This document shows, one piece after another, positions 49,515-59,217 of a stretch of DNA of 64,000 bases (positions within the stretch are counted from its first letter, which is position 1; each line of letters opens with the position of its first letter). The DNA is taken from assembly GCA_000818945.1 (NCBI GenBank), contig KN805396.1, positions 124,001 through 188,000 of the forward strand. The letters are read 5' to 3'. The notes beneath the pieces are model-generated. The model had not been told where the DNA came from, searched no databases, and saw only the letters and a list, made by a program, of their open reading frames with translations. This DNA is from Schizochytrium sp. CCTCC M209059 (lineage: Eukaryota > Sar > Bigyra > Thraustochytrida > Thraustochytriidae). Both the position numbers and the translations under genes were made by a program.

Positions 49515-51695
49515 TCAAGTATTTGCAGGCAGCCATTCATGAAAAGTCTTTCGAATTGCAAAGACGCTTCGTTCAACAGCGAAACGCAGCTCAACGACCT
49601 GCGCGCGCGTCAACTTGTTGTCTTGCATGCCCGAAGCAGCAAAAGCCTCGCCCAAGAAGGCTGGGCTCGCACTGTAGAGATCTAAAACCTTGAGACAACC
49701 TTGGAGTGACTCGAGAGTTGCCGGGACAAGCCGGGCCACATGTCCAAACTGATCTTCAGAGCGCGAATGCAATGCCAGGTTCCCAAGCGCCACCACGGCC
49801 GCTCGAACAACCTGATCATCGCCAAGCAGGGCATCCGTCTGCTGTTTTGGAGTCCGGCAGAATTGCGATTTGATAGCGTGCAGCCACCGTTGCGACCGCT
49901 GAGCGCGCCGGCGCTCCCACTGTTGTTCCCATAATGACCGCGCTCCAACGCCGCTTTTGCTAGTGTCGGCGCGAGATGAAGCCGTCGTAGCTTCGGGGCG
50001 ATCTGAGGTCTCTTGGTCAAAAGCAAATTGGGCCGCAATAGGGTCATGGGCCTTGAATTGAGACTGTACTGTGAAAAGCCACCAGTCGAGCGAGAGCCAT
50101 GGCTGGCGTCGAAGACGACGCGCTGCAAGCTCAGCTTTCCATGCGAGATCGCGCTTGATCTTAGGGTCGAGTCCATTGGTTTCAGAGGGCGCAGGGCCAA
50201 GGACAAAGACATCTCGTAGGGGCTGCCCGCCCTTTGAAGTAGGCAAAGTAGGTTCAAGCGCAGAATACCGCGAGGCCACCGTGAGCGTGAGGGTGAGCGC
50301 ATCGACCACAGCCATGCAGCTCTCCATGACGCGAATGCAAGTCTCTGCGTCTTCGTAGATATCTCTGCGGCGGTCCTCATCAAACTCAGAAAGACTTGCC
50401 AGATCAAAGAATGCACGCGCGCGGACAACCTCCTGCGCTGGGTTAAGGCGCTCGCGGTGCCAAAAGGGAAACCCGAGCTGTGCTGCGTCCGACGTGTAAA
50501 TGGCCTGGAGCACCGTATTGAGCCGCCGTCTGCGCAAGGTCACGAGCTGTTCCCACTCCTCGGCAGTTTGCGATGCAAGCGAGACCGTCTCGCATGTGTC
50601 CACCCACCACTGCCGGAGAGCAGCGCGCGCGTCCACCACAGCAGCCGCTCGAGCCGCGCTTTGCGGCTGTCGATCTTGTTGCTGCTGCTTTTGTTGCGCA
50701 GTCATTTCGTATGCCTTTGCGAACTCGAGCAAACCTCCCATCTCCTTGTTCGCACTGCGAAAGGAAAGCATTGAGCTGCGCGAACTTGCAATGCTAAGCG
50801 GGAAACTGAGCAATGCTTCCTCGAGCGACCCTGGGTCGCACAGCGTTGTGCACTTGGCGAGCAGTACGGACTCTTCGCGCATACCCACGGGGAAGCGCGT
50901 GCACATGCCGATACGTTTGTTCTCAGTCATAAACACCGAGTAAAGCTCTGCAGAAGCATCAAGACATGCTGCGACGAACCAGGCAACCAGCACACCCCGC
51001 GCCAGCACGGCCCAAGCCATGTCCGCTGGCGATTTACCGTATAATAGATGGCCTAGCACCGTTGCAGCCGTATTCGCCATCATGGCGAGGGTGAGCGAGC
51101 GCACAAGCACTATTGGAAGGGCCTTGCGCAGACGCACATGCCGCTTTTGCTCGTCGCGTGGAAACAAAATGCGCGCCCGGTCACCAATGAAAAAAATCAT
51201 GGAAAATACAATACCACCGCTCACGCCGCAGAGGGATAAATAGCTTGCCTCCCAGACGAGAATCTGGTCACCCGCAGACGGTGAAGTTGTCTTGCGTGCG
51301 GCAACGCTCTCAAAAGCCAGCAAGAGACTCGCGCTCAGGTAACCGACAGCGCCATGAAGCACATGTACGACGAGGGGCTGCATGAGACCGCGCAAGATGT
51401 TCACGACCCGTGAAAAAACCTCGCGGCGCACGGTCGAGAATCGATGCCTCACGCCAACAGTCATCAGAAGAACGACGGCCAGGCTCGAGGCGTGCGCCAA
51501 AAGCCTTGCAAATACCGCTCCCTTGGTGACCCAAATCGTCCATTGGCCCGAAAGAAGCGCAGCAGCGCCCAGCAGCATCCAAAACACAACCGGGACAAGC
51601 CAGACGCCCAGCGCCATGAACTGAAAGAGCAAGAGCTCACGCCATCCGCCTCGGGCGGTGGCGTCCAACCGTCGCGCTGCCTCGGGCGTCGTCAT
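49515..51695 (-). CDS. NDC1-type transmembrane nucleoporin
   Basis: A 726-residue protein with about six hydrophobic spans in the first 245 residues, a largely polar middle and a helical C-terminal domain. The last 120 residues (alternating helices including VVRAAVVALGNLALHS, EDQFGHVARLVPATLESLQ and FAVERSVFAIRKTF) resemble the end of NDC1/TMEM48 in pattern and position. NDC1 anchors the nuclear pore complex in the pore membrane and is also linked to spindle-pole insertion. The ATG at 51695 starts just before the first hydrophobic span; the frame upstream is Arg-rich. Recognition rests on topology and the C-terminal pattern, so another six-span membrane protein is not excluded. Confidence 0.7.
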   Translation of the reverse strand: MTTPEAARRLDATARGGWRELLLFQFMALGVWLVPVVFWMLLGAAALLSGQWTIWVTKGAVFARLLAHASSLAVVLLMTVGVRHRFSTVRREVFSRVVNILRGLMQPLVVHVLHGAVGYLSASLLLAFESVAARKTTSPSAGDQILVWEASYLSLCGVSGGIVFSMIFFIGDRARILFPRDEQKRHVRLRKALPIVLVRSLTLAMMANTAATVLGHLLYGKSPADMAWAVLARGVLVAWFVAACLDASAELYSVFMTENKRIGMCTRFPVGMREESVLLAKCTTLCDPGSLEEALLSFPLSIASSRSSMLSFRSANKEMGGLLEFAKAYEMTAQQKQQQQDRQPQSAARAAAVVDARAALRQWWVDTCETVSLASQTAEEWEQLVTLRRRRLNTVLQAIYTSDAAQLGFPFWHRERLNPAQEVVRARAFFDLASLSEFDEDRRRDIYEDAETCIRVMESCMAVVDALTLTLTVASRYSALEPTLPTSKGGQPLRDVFVLGPAPSETNGLDPKIKRDLAWKAELAARRLRRQPWLSLDWWLFTVQSQFKAHDPIAAQFAFDQETSDRPEATTASSRADTSKSGVGARSLWEQQWERRRAQRSQRWLHAIKSQFCRTPKQQTDALLGDDQVVRAAVVALGNLALHSRSEDQFGHVARLVPATLESLQGCLKVLDLYSASPAFLGEAFAASGMQDNKLTRAQVVELRFAVERSVFAIRKTFHEWLPANT

Positions 51696-52070
51696 CTCTG
51701 GACTTGCAGGCTTTTCTCTTGAGACCGCCTCGGCGCGCAGAATCAGCCGCGCCGCGCAGAATCGGCGCGGGACCCGCGGCCGCGGTGGCCGCAGTCGACA
51801 CTGGCCGGATCCACGCAGCACTCGCGCCCTGCGCCAGCCCCGGGGCGCGACGGATGGATGCGCGAATCGACTGGTTGTTCATTTGGATACAAGTTGCTCC
51901 ATGCAGCTTGAAATGGGCGGTTTTCCACGCAGGCCCTTAATCTGCGCTTGGCAAGCGATTTTGGGGGTCCCCGTCAAACCTGCGGCGGCTGCGGCGGCGG
52001 CAAGGAGTGACTCTTTTTGGCCAAGAACTCGCTCGCAAGACCGTCTCAGCGAGAGCAAGCGGAGGTTCAC
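51696..52070. promoter_or_regulatory. Compact divergent promoter region, NDC1 / A-T-ankyrin
   Basis: Only 375 bp separates the two start codons, so control elements must be shared or interleaved. A (GCGGCG)-like GC-rich stretch lies at 51980-52002. No TATA box is evident. Confidence 0.5.
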
Positions 52071-55000
52071 ATGGCTATGCGCACGGTCGTGGAGGCCGTC
52101 GCCACACAGTCACGGCTGCGACCGACCGCCGTAGCGGTGCACAGCGTTGCGCCGGTCGGCAATGCTCGCGAGATCTCGTACGAAGACCTCTGGACGGCGG
52201 CGCGTGCGCTCGCGAGGCTTTTACGCGACAGGCTTGCGGAGCGAGGAGAAGAACAACATGTAGTTGCTGTCGGCGCGGTCGAAGGTGCAGAGCTCGTTGT
52301 TGTCCAGCTTGCGGTTCTCCTTGCTGGCATGATATATTGCCCGGTGGATTTGGCGGATCCGCGATGCGGGGCAGTTCTTGAAGATGCCAACGCGCAGCTT
52401 CTCGTGCATGGCGCATGTGATTTTAACGCGCGGACACTCTTGGACTCCCCTTCAGGGAGGAGTGAAGCTATGTCGCTTCTGCTCCCTTCCCTGAAAACCT
52501 TGATCACCATGACTTGCGCCGGGAGCTTCCCGAATCCAGAGCCGAGTGACATTTCCCACATTTTCTTCACAAGCGGGTCTACAGGTCGCCCAAAGGGTGT
52601 CGTTGTGACGCACGAAAGCTTATTGGCATATTCGCAGAGTCGCGCGAAGCGTAGCGAGATATCTGGTAATAGGATCGGGGATGGAGATGGAGATGGAGAT
52701 GGAGATGGAGATGGAGATGGGAGAGGGACCGGAGCCCGCGTTTTTATTGCCTCGTCGCTGACCTTTGACCCGAGCTTGGGAGAAGCTCTTACAGCGCTCT
52801 GCTCTGGAGCTACGGTCTGCGTCGCTCGCGCAGCGCACATAACAGGCGGCCAACTTGCCATTTGTCTGCAGAAATCTCGAGCCACTCACGTTTGTATGAC
52901 GCCGACGCTCTTTCGCCTCCGCGGAAATGAGGAACCGCTACCCGATTTTGTACCCACCATGCGTGAAGTGAGCCTAGGTGGCGAACCCATGCCAGAATCA
53001 ATCGCACAGGCTGCGCGAACCACGTGGCCCGCGCGATGTCGTCTCGTGAACATTTACGGTGTCACCGAGGCCACCGTGTATCAGTGTCTCACTGATGTTG
53101 GCGCAATGGGGCCTGGTCGAGGTGGTGAGCAGGTCATTGCAGCTGCTCTCGAAGGCGTCCACGTCGGATTGATGGCTTTGGTCTCCGAACAGGCAGCCCC
53201 CAACAAGGATGAGAGTGGTCTAGCTCCAACACGTTTGACGAATGAAACAGAGTCGGTTAAGTGGATCTTCCCTCGAACCGCAACTGCGTTTGCGTCCACG
53301 TCCACGCCTCAACATGCATCCAAACGCCCTTGCCCGCGCCCTCGCTGCGAGCATGAGCAATCGTTAGACAATAGAGTGCAGGAAATTGTTCTTGGGGGCA
53401 AGCAGGTTGCTCAAGGATACCTGCATCAAGATCGCTTGACGGCCGAGCGATTCTTCACAGATGCAAATACGGCTGGTCTTTGGTGCTTTCGCACCGGGGA
53501 CATGGGCCGACTTGAGTGGATACCTCGTCCACCGGATTTCGAGGAACATTGCGCGGTGGTGCCTCCACCGTGCTCATGTGGAGACTTTGTCGGTCCCGTC
53601 ATACGTCTTTTGGGCCGGCAAGACCATCAGATAAAGCTGCGAGGGGTCCGCATTGAAATTGGCGAGATTGAAGCGCACGTGGACCGCTTGCGAGCCAAAG
53701 GCGGGTTCTTGGAGGACTTTGCCCTTGTCAAACATGAGGAACTGGATCAACTTGTCTTATGGATTGCACTGTCAGCCTCGACCGCGAGCCGTAAGGGAAT
53801 ACAACAATGGGACGTCAATCAAGTTGGGGCGCTCCCGCGGTGCGTAGAAGAGGCTGTGCGTGTCTTTCTGCGTCGCCATGTCCCGGCAATCATGATTCCT
53901 GGGCGCGTGGCTGCCATCAAATCATTTGATCATTTCCAAAGCCCGAACGGTAAGCGTGATGTGCAGCGCATTCGCAGTTTATCGGTCCCGGCTCGAGGTA
54001 TTTTGGCCTCGCAACGTGTCGCAGAGCTTTCCGACACGAGTCTGGCAGATGCAAGTAGCACAGAGAGCGCCACCGCGCTCACGTCCCTGGAAGCGCTGAT
54101 AGCTGGAATCTGGAGCAAGCGATTAGGGGTAAATCCGGCCGTGATTGGGCCGTGGGATTCCTTTGCAAGCATTGGCGGTGATTCCCTCGAGGCGCAACGT
54201 GTTACGCATGAACTCGTGTCCCTTGCCGGTGGCAAGGACGCGCAGATTCGGACCACAGAAGAGTCTTTTGGCGAATTTACTGGTGCGTTTTCCGTGGTCA
54301 ATCTTCTCACAGCACCTTGTCTTCGCGCGTACGCGAGCATACTTGCGCAGAGCTCCGAAGCTGCGCCACTTTTGACCGGTGCAGAGGTCGATGTGAATGA
54401 TGAGTGTGACCGCAATGCTTCTCGCCCGATCGAGGATGCGGCGCAACACGCCTTGTTTGTAGCTGTCACAGATGCGTTGGATGACGCTGTGCGCATCCTC
54501 GTAGATCCAGAACTTGGAGGCTTGGATCCTGATGCGGGCGTCTCGCGAGAGCAGCGAGGTAAATCTCCTTTGCACGTTGCCGCAGCAGCCGGGCATGCAA
54601 AGGTCGTGCGCGTTCTCTTGGAAGCTGGCGCTAATATTTTTGCCACAACGAATGACAAGGTTCAGGCTGCGCACATTGCAGCGAGCGCGCCAGGGCCTGG
54701 GGGTACCGAATCATTTCGCCTCTTACTTGAGGCTTTACGTGCGCGCGGGGTCAAGAAGCCAAGCATGGTACGGGATGGACGCAAACAGACGCTCCTGCAC
54801 GCAGCTGCGCGCGGTGGCAATCGTGATTCTCTGGCTCTGGCACTTGATGTTTTGAGCGAAGATGTCGGGGAGGGCGGAAATTCAGTTCAGTCGCGGCTCA
54901 AAATCGTGCGTTGTTTGGATCGATGGAGCCGCACGGCGCTGCATTGGGCTGTCGTGAATGACCATGTTGAGTGTGCGGCCCTACTTCTCGAGCATGGTGC

Positions 55001-55160
55001 TGAGGCAGAGCCCAAGCTCCGCGAGGCCGTCAAAGGTAGACGGACTCATTTACAATATGAATCTCCCTTACAGATTGCACGCCGCAAGAATGCATCACCC
55101 ATGGTTGCTGTGCTTCTTCAATCGCACTCCACGGGAAAGAATGATTCCCTCATAGAGTGA
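52071..55160 (+). CDS. Adenylation-thiolation-ankyrin (NRPS-like) enzyme
   Basis: A 1,029-residue three-part protein. The AMP-forming adenylation domain runs from about residue 1 to 630: nucleotide loop TSGSTGRPKG (167-176), NIYGVTEATVY, FRTGDMGR near 470, LLGRQDHQIKLRGVRIEIGE, and the catalytic-lysine region PNGKRDV near 624. A carrier domain follows, with the phosphopantetheine serine in IGGDSLEAQ at Ser705. The C-terminal part (about 785-1020) is ankyrin repeats (SPLHVAAAAGHAKVVRVLL, TALHWAVVNDHVECAALLL). No condensation, reductase or thioesterase domain is present. The enzyme should activate a carboxylic or amino acid and load it on its own carrier arm, resembling AASDH/ACSF4 but with ankyrins in place of the PQQ repeats. 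The substrate is unknown. Confidence 0.88.
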   Translation: MAMRTVVEAVATQSRLRPTAVAVHSVAPVGNAREISYEDLWTAARALARLLRDRLAERGEEQHVVAVGAVEGAELVVVQLAVLLAGMIYCPVDLADPRCGAVLEDANAQLLVHGACDFNARTLLDSPSGRSEAMSLLLPSLKTLITMTCAGSFPNPEPSDISHIFFTSGSTGRPKGVVVTHESLLAYSQSRAKRSEISGNRIGDGDGDGDGDGDGDGRGTGARVFIASSLTFDPSLGEALTALCSGATVCVARAAHITGGQLAICLQKSRATHVCMTPTLFRLRGNEEPLPDFVPTMREVSLGGEPMPESIAQAARTTWPARCRLVNIYGVTEATVYQCLTDVGAMGPGRGGEQVIAAALEGVHVGLMALVSEQAAPNKDESGLAPTRLTNETESVKWIFPRTATAFASTSTPQHASKRPCPRPRCEHEQSLDNRVQEIVLGGKQVAQGYLHQDRLTAERFFTDANTAGLWCFRTGDMGRLEWIPRPPDFEEHCAVVPPPCSCGDFVGPVIRLLGRQDHQIKLRGVRIEIGEIEAHVDRLRAKGGFLEDFALVKHEELDQLVLWIALSASTASRKGIQQWDVNQVGALPRCVEEAVRVFLRRHVPAIMIPGRVAAIKSFDHFQSPNGKRDVQRIRSLSVPARGILASQRVAELSDTSLADASSTESATALTSLEALIAGIWSKRLGVNPAVIGPWDSFASIGGDSLEAQRVTHELVSLAGGKDAQIRTTEESFGEFTGAFSVVNLLTAPCLRAYASILAQSSEAAPLLTGAEVDVNDECDRNASRPIEDAAQHALFVAVTDALDDAVRILVDPELGGLDPDAGVSREQRGKSPLHVAAAAGHAKVVRVLLEAGANIFATTNDKVQAAHIAASAPGPGGTESFRLLLEALRARGVKKPSMVRDGRKQTLLHAAARGGNRDSLALALDVLSEDVGEGGNSVQSRLKIVRCLDRWSRTALHWAVVNDHVECAALLLEHGAEAEPKLREAVKGRRTHLQYESPLQIARRKNASPMVAVLLQSHSTGKNDSLIE
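52678..52720 (+). repeat. GGAGAT hexanucleotide repeat inside the adenylation domain
   Basis: About seven in-frame GGAGAT units encode alternating Gly and Asp (GDGDGDGDGDG) between the A3 loop and the next conserved block. The unit length of six keeps the frame open whatever the copy number. Confidence 0.9.
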
Positions 55161-55402
55161 TGACACACACACTCACCCCCCTTTCAGGAAAGGAGAATCG
55201 AGAATCGGAAAATGTAAAACCTCATGGTAAGAACCTTGGGTCAAGGGGAAGAGAAGCAAAAACCCTGGAATAAATCATGAATGAAAATATCTACTACTTG
55301 TTTGGCTTCGAAGCAGTTGCGCTTTGTGAAGCAGTAACGCTTTGTGGATCAGTGACGCTCAGAAACAGCGCTCCAATGCAGCAGCCCGGGCGGGCTTTGC
55401 GG

Positions 55403-56839
55403 TCAAAAAGAAAAAGTTGTGAGCCAGCGCAGCGCCGTCATGTCATTCGGGAGAGGGTCGCAGACACCCCGAAAGCCGAGCTGATCCCAGTTTACCTCAG
55501 GCGTGACCTGCCCAAGGACGATGATGACACCAATGGAAGTCATAACGACCGCGGCGATGACAATGTACCAGGCGAGAAGGTAGACGATGGTGCTCTGGCG
55601 ACCATTTCGTTCCACGTACCAATCAACGAGGAATTTGCCGGTGAACCCCGAAAGTGCGCCGAGTCCGAAAAAGGCCAGACCAAAGTATGGCGGAAGCTCG
55701 CCAGAAATGAAGAACTGAAAGGCCGAGGAGCTCACCGTGGAGAGGAGCATGACCTGCGACGTGGCCTTGGACAGAGTTGGATGTAGGCCCATTTCGAGAA
55801 GGATCGGGCCCTTGATGGTCGAGCCACCAATGCCGCAGAGCGCACTTGCAAAGCCTGCTACCAGACAAAGCAGAGCGTATCGCGCGCCTGTGCTTTCGTT
55901 CCAGGAAACGGCGCATTGGTATCGCATGGATTCTACATTGCGGGCAAGCCACCTGACATTCCAGATTGTGACAGCGGCGCACACGAGTGAAGTGACAAGA
56001 ACAATGAGCCAGTAACCCAGCGTCCCGCAGTCGACGCGCGTGTACTCGGGCATGATTTCATCATCAGAAAACATTGCAGCCAAGAGGACAACAATGTAGC
56101 AAATGCCGACAGTCTCAAGGCAGCGCCAGCCCATCCAGTCGCTGGAAAAGCCGATGCGTGACATGGCATACTCGTAGTCAGTCTCCCATGCCAGCTCTGA
56201 GGACGTGAGTGTGTGAACGCCATACGAGTCCCGACGTTCGCGGTCGATGCGGCCAGGCTGGTGCTCGAGCGCGGCGGACCTGGAGGCCTCGGCAGGGGTC
56301 GGGTCGATGAGCGGACCTCGATCCTCGCCTGAGCCAAAGGGCGCCATCTGGGACGCTGTTTCCATGGCGAAACCCTTTGCATTTGCCTCATTTTCCTTGT
56401 CGTAGAGCTTGCGACCCTTTTTGAAGGTCTTAAAGGCGGCGACTGCGAGTAACGAGGCCATGGCGGCGGTGATGAGCCAGTACGGGCACATGCGCGAGGC
56501 CAGGACACCAAAGACCGTGCCAAGTAGCGTTGCGGGCTCCATGACCATGACCACATCGTAAGCGAAGCGGTTGGCGTGCTTGGTCGTCCGCGGTACGGGT
56601 GTTGCTACATTAAAGACAAAGAACGCCAGCGCTGCTCCGCAGACGGCAGCCTTGGACAGGGGAATGGCCTCGTAGACGAGGCCAAAGAGCGTGATATAGA
56701 GTGGCACGTAAATGGCGCCTCCGCCGACACCGCTGGCGCCGGCAAGCGTGCCGCACAAAAAGATGACGACAAAGCTGACAATTGCACGCAACGCCGGCAT
56801 GTCCAGCTTGTCCAGGTCAAGGTCCTCCATGGCGCTCAT
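55403..56839 (-). CDS. TauE/SafE (TSUP) family anion permease
   Basis: A 478-residue membrane protein with about eight to ten hydrophobic spans in two homologous halves, the usual TSUP plan. Each half has the glycine-rich entry motif: GTLAGASGVGGGAIYVPLY near residue 35 and GFASALCGIGGSTIKGPILL near 330. A long hydrophilic loop (about 140-215) separates the halves. Relatives move sulfite, sulfoacetate or other sulfur-containing anions, and plant or protist members are poorly characterised. The start at MSAMEDLDLDKLD precedes the first span. Its stop is 242 bp from that of the convergent A-T-ankyrin gene. Confidence 0.88.
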   Translation of the reverse strand: MSAMEDLDLDKLDMPALRAIVSFVVIFLCGTLAGASGVGGGAIYVPLYITLFGLVYEAIPLSKAAVCGAALAFFVFNVATPVPRTTKHANRFAYDVVMVMEPATLLGTVFGVLASRMCPYWLITAAMASLLAVAAFKTFKKGRKLYDKENEANAKGFAMETASQMAPFGSGEDRGPLIDPTPAEASRSAALEHQPGRIDRERRDSYGVHTLTSSELAWETDYEYAMSRIGFSSDWMGWRCLETVGICYIVVLLAAMFSDDEIMPEYTRVDCGTLGYWLIVLVTSLVCAAVTIWNVRWLARNVESMRYQCAVSWNESTGARYALLCLVAGFASALCGIGGSTIKGPILLEMGLHPTLSKATSQVMLLSTVSSSAFQFFISGELPPYFGLAFFGLGALSGFTGKFLVDWYVERNGRQSTIVYLLAWYIVIAAVVMTSIGVIIVLGQVTPEVNWDQLGFRGVCDPLPNDMTALRWLTTFSF

Positions 56840-57474
56840 GGTCCTTCTCCCGCGTCGCGTCGGTCTCCTCGGGCCAGCTCCGACAACCGTGCGCCACTTG
56901 CCTGCGCCTCAGCCGCGGCAAAGGACACTAACGGCGCCGGCCGGCGCCGAAGACGGCGGCGGGCTGGCTGGCGGGGTGCGCGGAGACCGCTTGGAGCGAG
57001 CGTGGCGCGCTCGCAGGCTCGCTGGCTCGAGAGGGTCGCCGTGCGGACGGTCGCTTCTGGCTCTGGGCCCTGCGTCCGAACGGCGCTTCCTGTGCCACTG
57101 GGCTTTTCATTTCAAATCCACCGGTGTTTTTATTAAATTAAAAAATCGCTTTTAAAGAGAATCCTCGCGAAAATCAGGCAAAATCCAAAAATCATTTCGT
57201 TTCATTTGCATTCAAACAACCACAAGTAGGGCAACCAAGTCAAGTCAAGTCAAGTCAAGTCAACACAAATCCATCAAATCAAATCAGATTCAAATCAGAT
57301 TCAAATCAAATCAAATCAAATCAAATCAGATCAAACCAAATAAATTAGTCGGGAAGGAAGGCAAGGCAAGGCAAGACAAGGCAAGGCAAATCTAATTAAA
57401 TCGATCAGCTTGAAGGGCAGGGCACAGTTCGACGTGCAGAACAGAAACGACTCGAACCCGACGACCTCGAGGCG
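56840..57474. promoter_or_regulatory. Divergent intergenic region with pentamer repeats
   Basis: A 635-bp region between the TSUP and exostosin-like genes. It contains CAAGT repeats (about 57237-57262), AAATC repeats (about 57275-57335) and AAGGC repeats (about 57357-57390), all five-base units in purine/A-rich sequence on the plus strand. Confidence 0.55.
57237..57390. repeat. Three adjacent pentanucleotide arrays
   Basis: CAAGT, then AAATC (with CAGATT interruptions), then AAGGC units follow one another within 155 bp, just upstream of the exostosin-like start codon. They are different sequences but share the five-base period. Confidence 0.9.
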
Positions 57475-58998
57475 ATGCAGAAGCGCCAGGTCGGCGGGGC
57501 CGCGGGCCACGACGGCGGCGGCGGCGAGGCGTCGCCGCTCGCGGCGCTCGACAAGCTGTCCAAGCCTCGGCTCGCGGCTCTGGGAGCCGACATGGACGTG
57601 GCGCGGGCGCGACGGAACCTGCGCCGCTGGCGAGCGCCTCTCGCGCTCTTCGTGGCGCTCGCACTCGTGGGCTACGTCAACAGCCGCTGGCTGCGAGCGC
57701 GAGACCCCATCGTCGCGGAGGTTAGTGCTGATGAAGCGGCATCTTCTGTGTCGCGCGTGAACTTCGAGACACAGCGCGCCGACTTCGAGTTGCAGCGCGC
57801 CGACAGGAGTTCCCAGGAGTCGGCGACGCTGCGGATTGACGAGTCGGGCCTCTTACGCGGGCCCGATGCCTCTGCGCATAGCGTGACGACAGCGGCCGTG
57901 GCGGCCGAGACTGACGCACGACGTGCTGCAGAGCGAAGCAAAGAGCAAGAGGCAGAGGAGGTCGTCTATATTCCACCAATGGTCGAGCCCGCCGCAGTGG
58001 CGCCGCATGCATCGAGCGCACCCATCAAGGTCTGTGCCGTGGCTACAAACCCACGGCAAGGAAGCATCTTTCGAACAAATCTCATGGGCTTGATCGGATC
58101 TGGAAAGTACGAGTATGAGATCAAGGCGCATGGCCAGTGTGCAGTGAATGCGCCACGCGTCCGCATGATTCCCTATGTAAAATGCTGCACGGACATGGCT
58201 GTGGTGCAAAAGACCATTGCTAGCTCTTTCAAGCAGTACGACATTGTCATTGTCACGGGCGACGAGTATTGCGCCGTACGCAGCACACAATTTCACTACC
58301 GCCAATATCATGGCGATAACGTCATTGGAACTGGGATGGTGAGCAAATTGCGTGGCATCAAGTTGCCGTTATACTTTCCACTTGGTCCTCGCGCCGAGTT
58401 TGAACGAGTCGATCAGAACACCGGTGTGCCGGCAGCAAGGAAGCGCCAATATGCCATCAACTTTGTTGGGTCGCCAACATCGATTCCACGGCGCAAATTG
58501 CGTGATTACTTTCAGTCCGAAACGTGGACGACGAATCCTCTTGCCAAATCTTCCTACATTCACGTCACGGATAGCTGGACCCAGACTGTGTCTGTGGAAA
58601 AGGGCTACATTACGCCCGAGCAATACCGGGAAGTTCTCTTGGACAGCAAGTTCACGCTGTGCCCGATGGGCCATAATCCAGAGGCATACAGAATTTATGA
58701 GGCGTGCGAGGCCGGATCGGTTCCCGTTTTGGTGACCAAAGAGGAAGAATACGTGAACCACAAGTGCTCCAATGCCTTCCAGCCATTGCTAGACTCTGGC
58801 GCGCCTTTTGTGATTTTAGATTCCTGGAATGACCTCCCGCAATTACTTGAAATCATTCACAGCAATCAGACCTTTGTGGAAGAAAAGCAGCGTGCGGTGC
58901 GTGCATGGTACGCGGATTACATGTCGAAGTTTGCGCTCGACTTTGAGGAAATGCTTGAGTTCCGCTACAAGCTCCGTGTCGGCAAAACGCTGCAGTAG
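57475..58998 (+). CDS. Exostosin-like type II Golgi glycosyltransferase (GT47, RXYLT1-like)
   Basis: A 507-residue type II membrane protein. The cytosolic tail of about 53 residues precedes a signal anchor at about 54-70, a stem rich in Gln, Glu and Ala, and an exostosin-type catalytic domain from about 180. The most telling part is FTLCPMGHNPEAYRIYEACEAGSVPVL near residues 400-420, the GT47 nucleotide-sugar motif (with the E..R..EA..G..P pattern). The overall layout recalls RXYLT1/TMEM5, the ribitol xylosyltransferase, more than EXT1/2, but donor and acceptor cannot be read from sequence. It probably works in the Golgi on cell-surface or scale glycans. Confidence 0.85.
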   Translation: MQKRQVGGAAGHDGGGGEASPLAALDKLSKPRLAALGADMDVARARRNLRRWRAPLALFVALALVGYVNSRWLRARDPIVAEVSADEAASSVSRVNFETQRADFELQRADRSSQESATLRIDESGLLRGPDASAHSVTTAAVAAETDARRAAERSKEQEAEEVVYIPPMVEPAAVAPHASSAPIKVCAVATNPRQGSIFRTNLMGLIGSGKYEYEIKAHGQCAVNAPRVRMIPYVKCCTDMAVVQKTIASSFKQYDIVIVTGDEYCAVRSTQFHYRQYHGDNVIGTGMVSKLRGIKLPLYFPLGPRAEFERVDQNTGVPAARKRQYAINFVGSPTSIPRRKLRDYFQSETWTTNPLAKSSYIHVTDSWTQTVSVEKGYITPEQYREVLLDSKFTLCPMGHNPEAYRIYEACEAGSVPVLVTKEEEYVNHKCSNAFQPLLDSGAPFVILDSWNDLPQLLEIIHSNQTFVEEKQRAVRAWYADYMSKFALDFEEMLEFRYKLRVGKTLQ

Positions 58999-59217
58999 CG
59001 ACGTGTACGGTCATCAAAGTAATGGTATGAAATCTTTTTGTTTTTTTTATTATTAAAATTTGTGGGTTTTGCTGTCTCATTTTTTAATTTTCTGTTTGCT
59101 CGTCTGCTCGTCTGTCTGCTCATCTGTCTCTCAGTCTGTCCGTCTATCATCATGCGAAAGTGCGCGACGACCTAGAACACCCTGACCGTGGGCGTCGCGT
59201 CCATACACACGCAAGGC

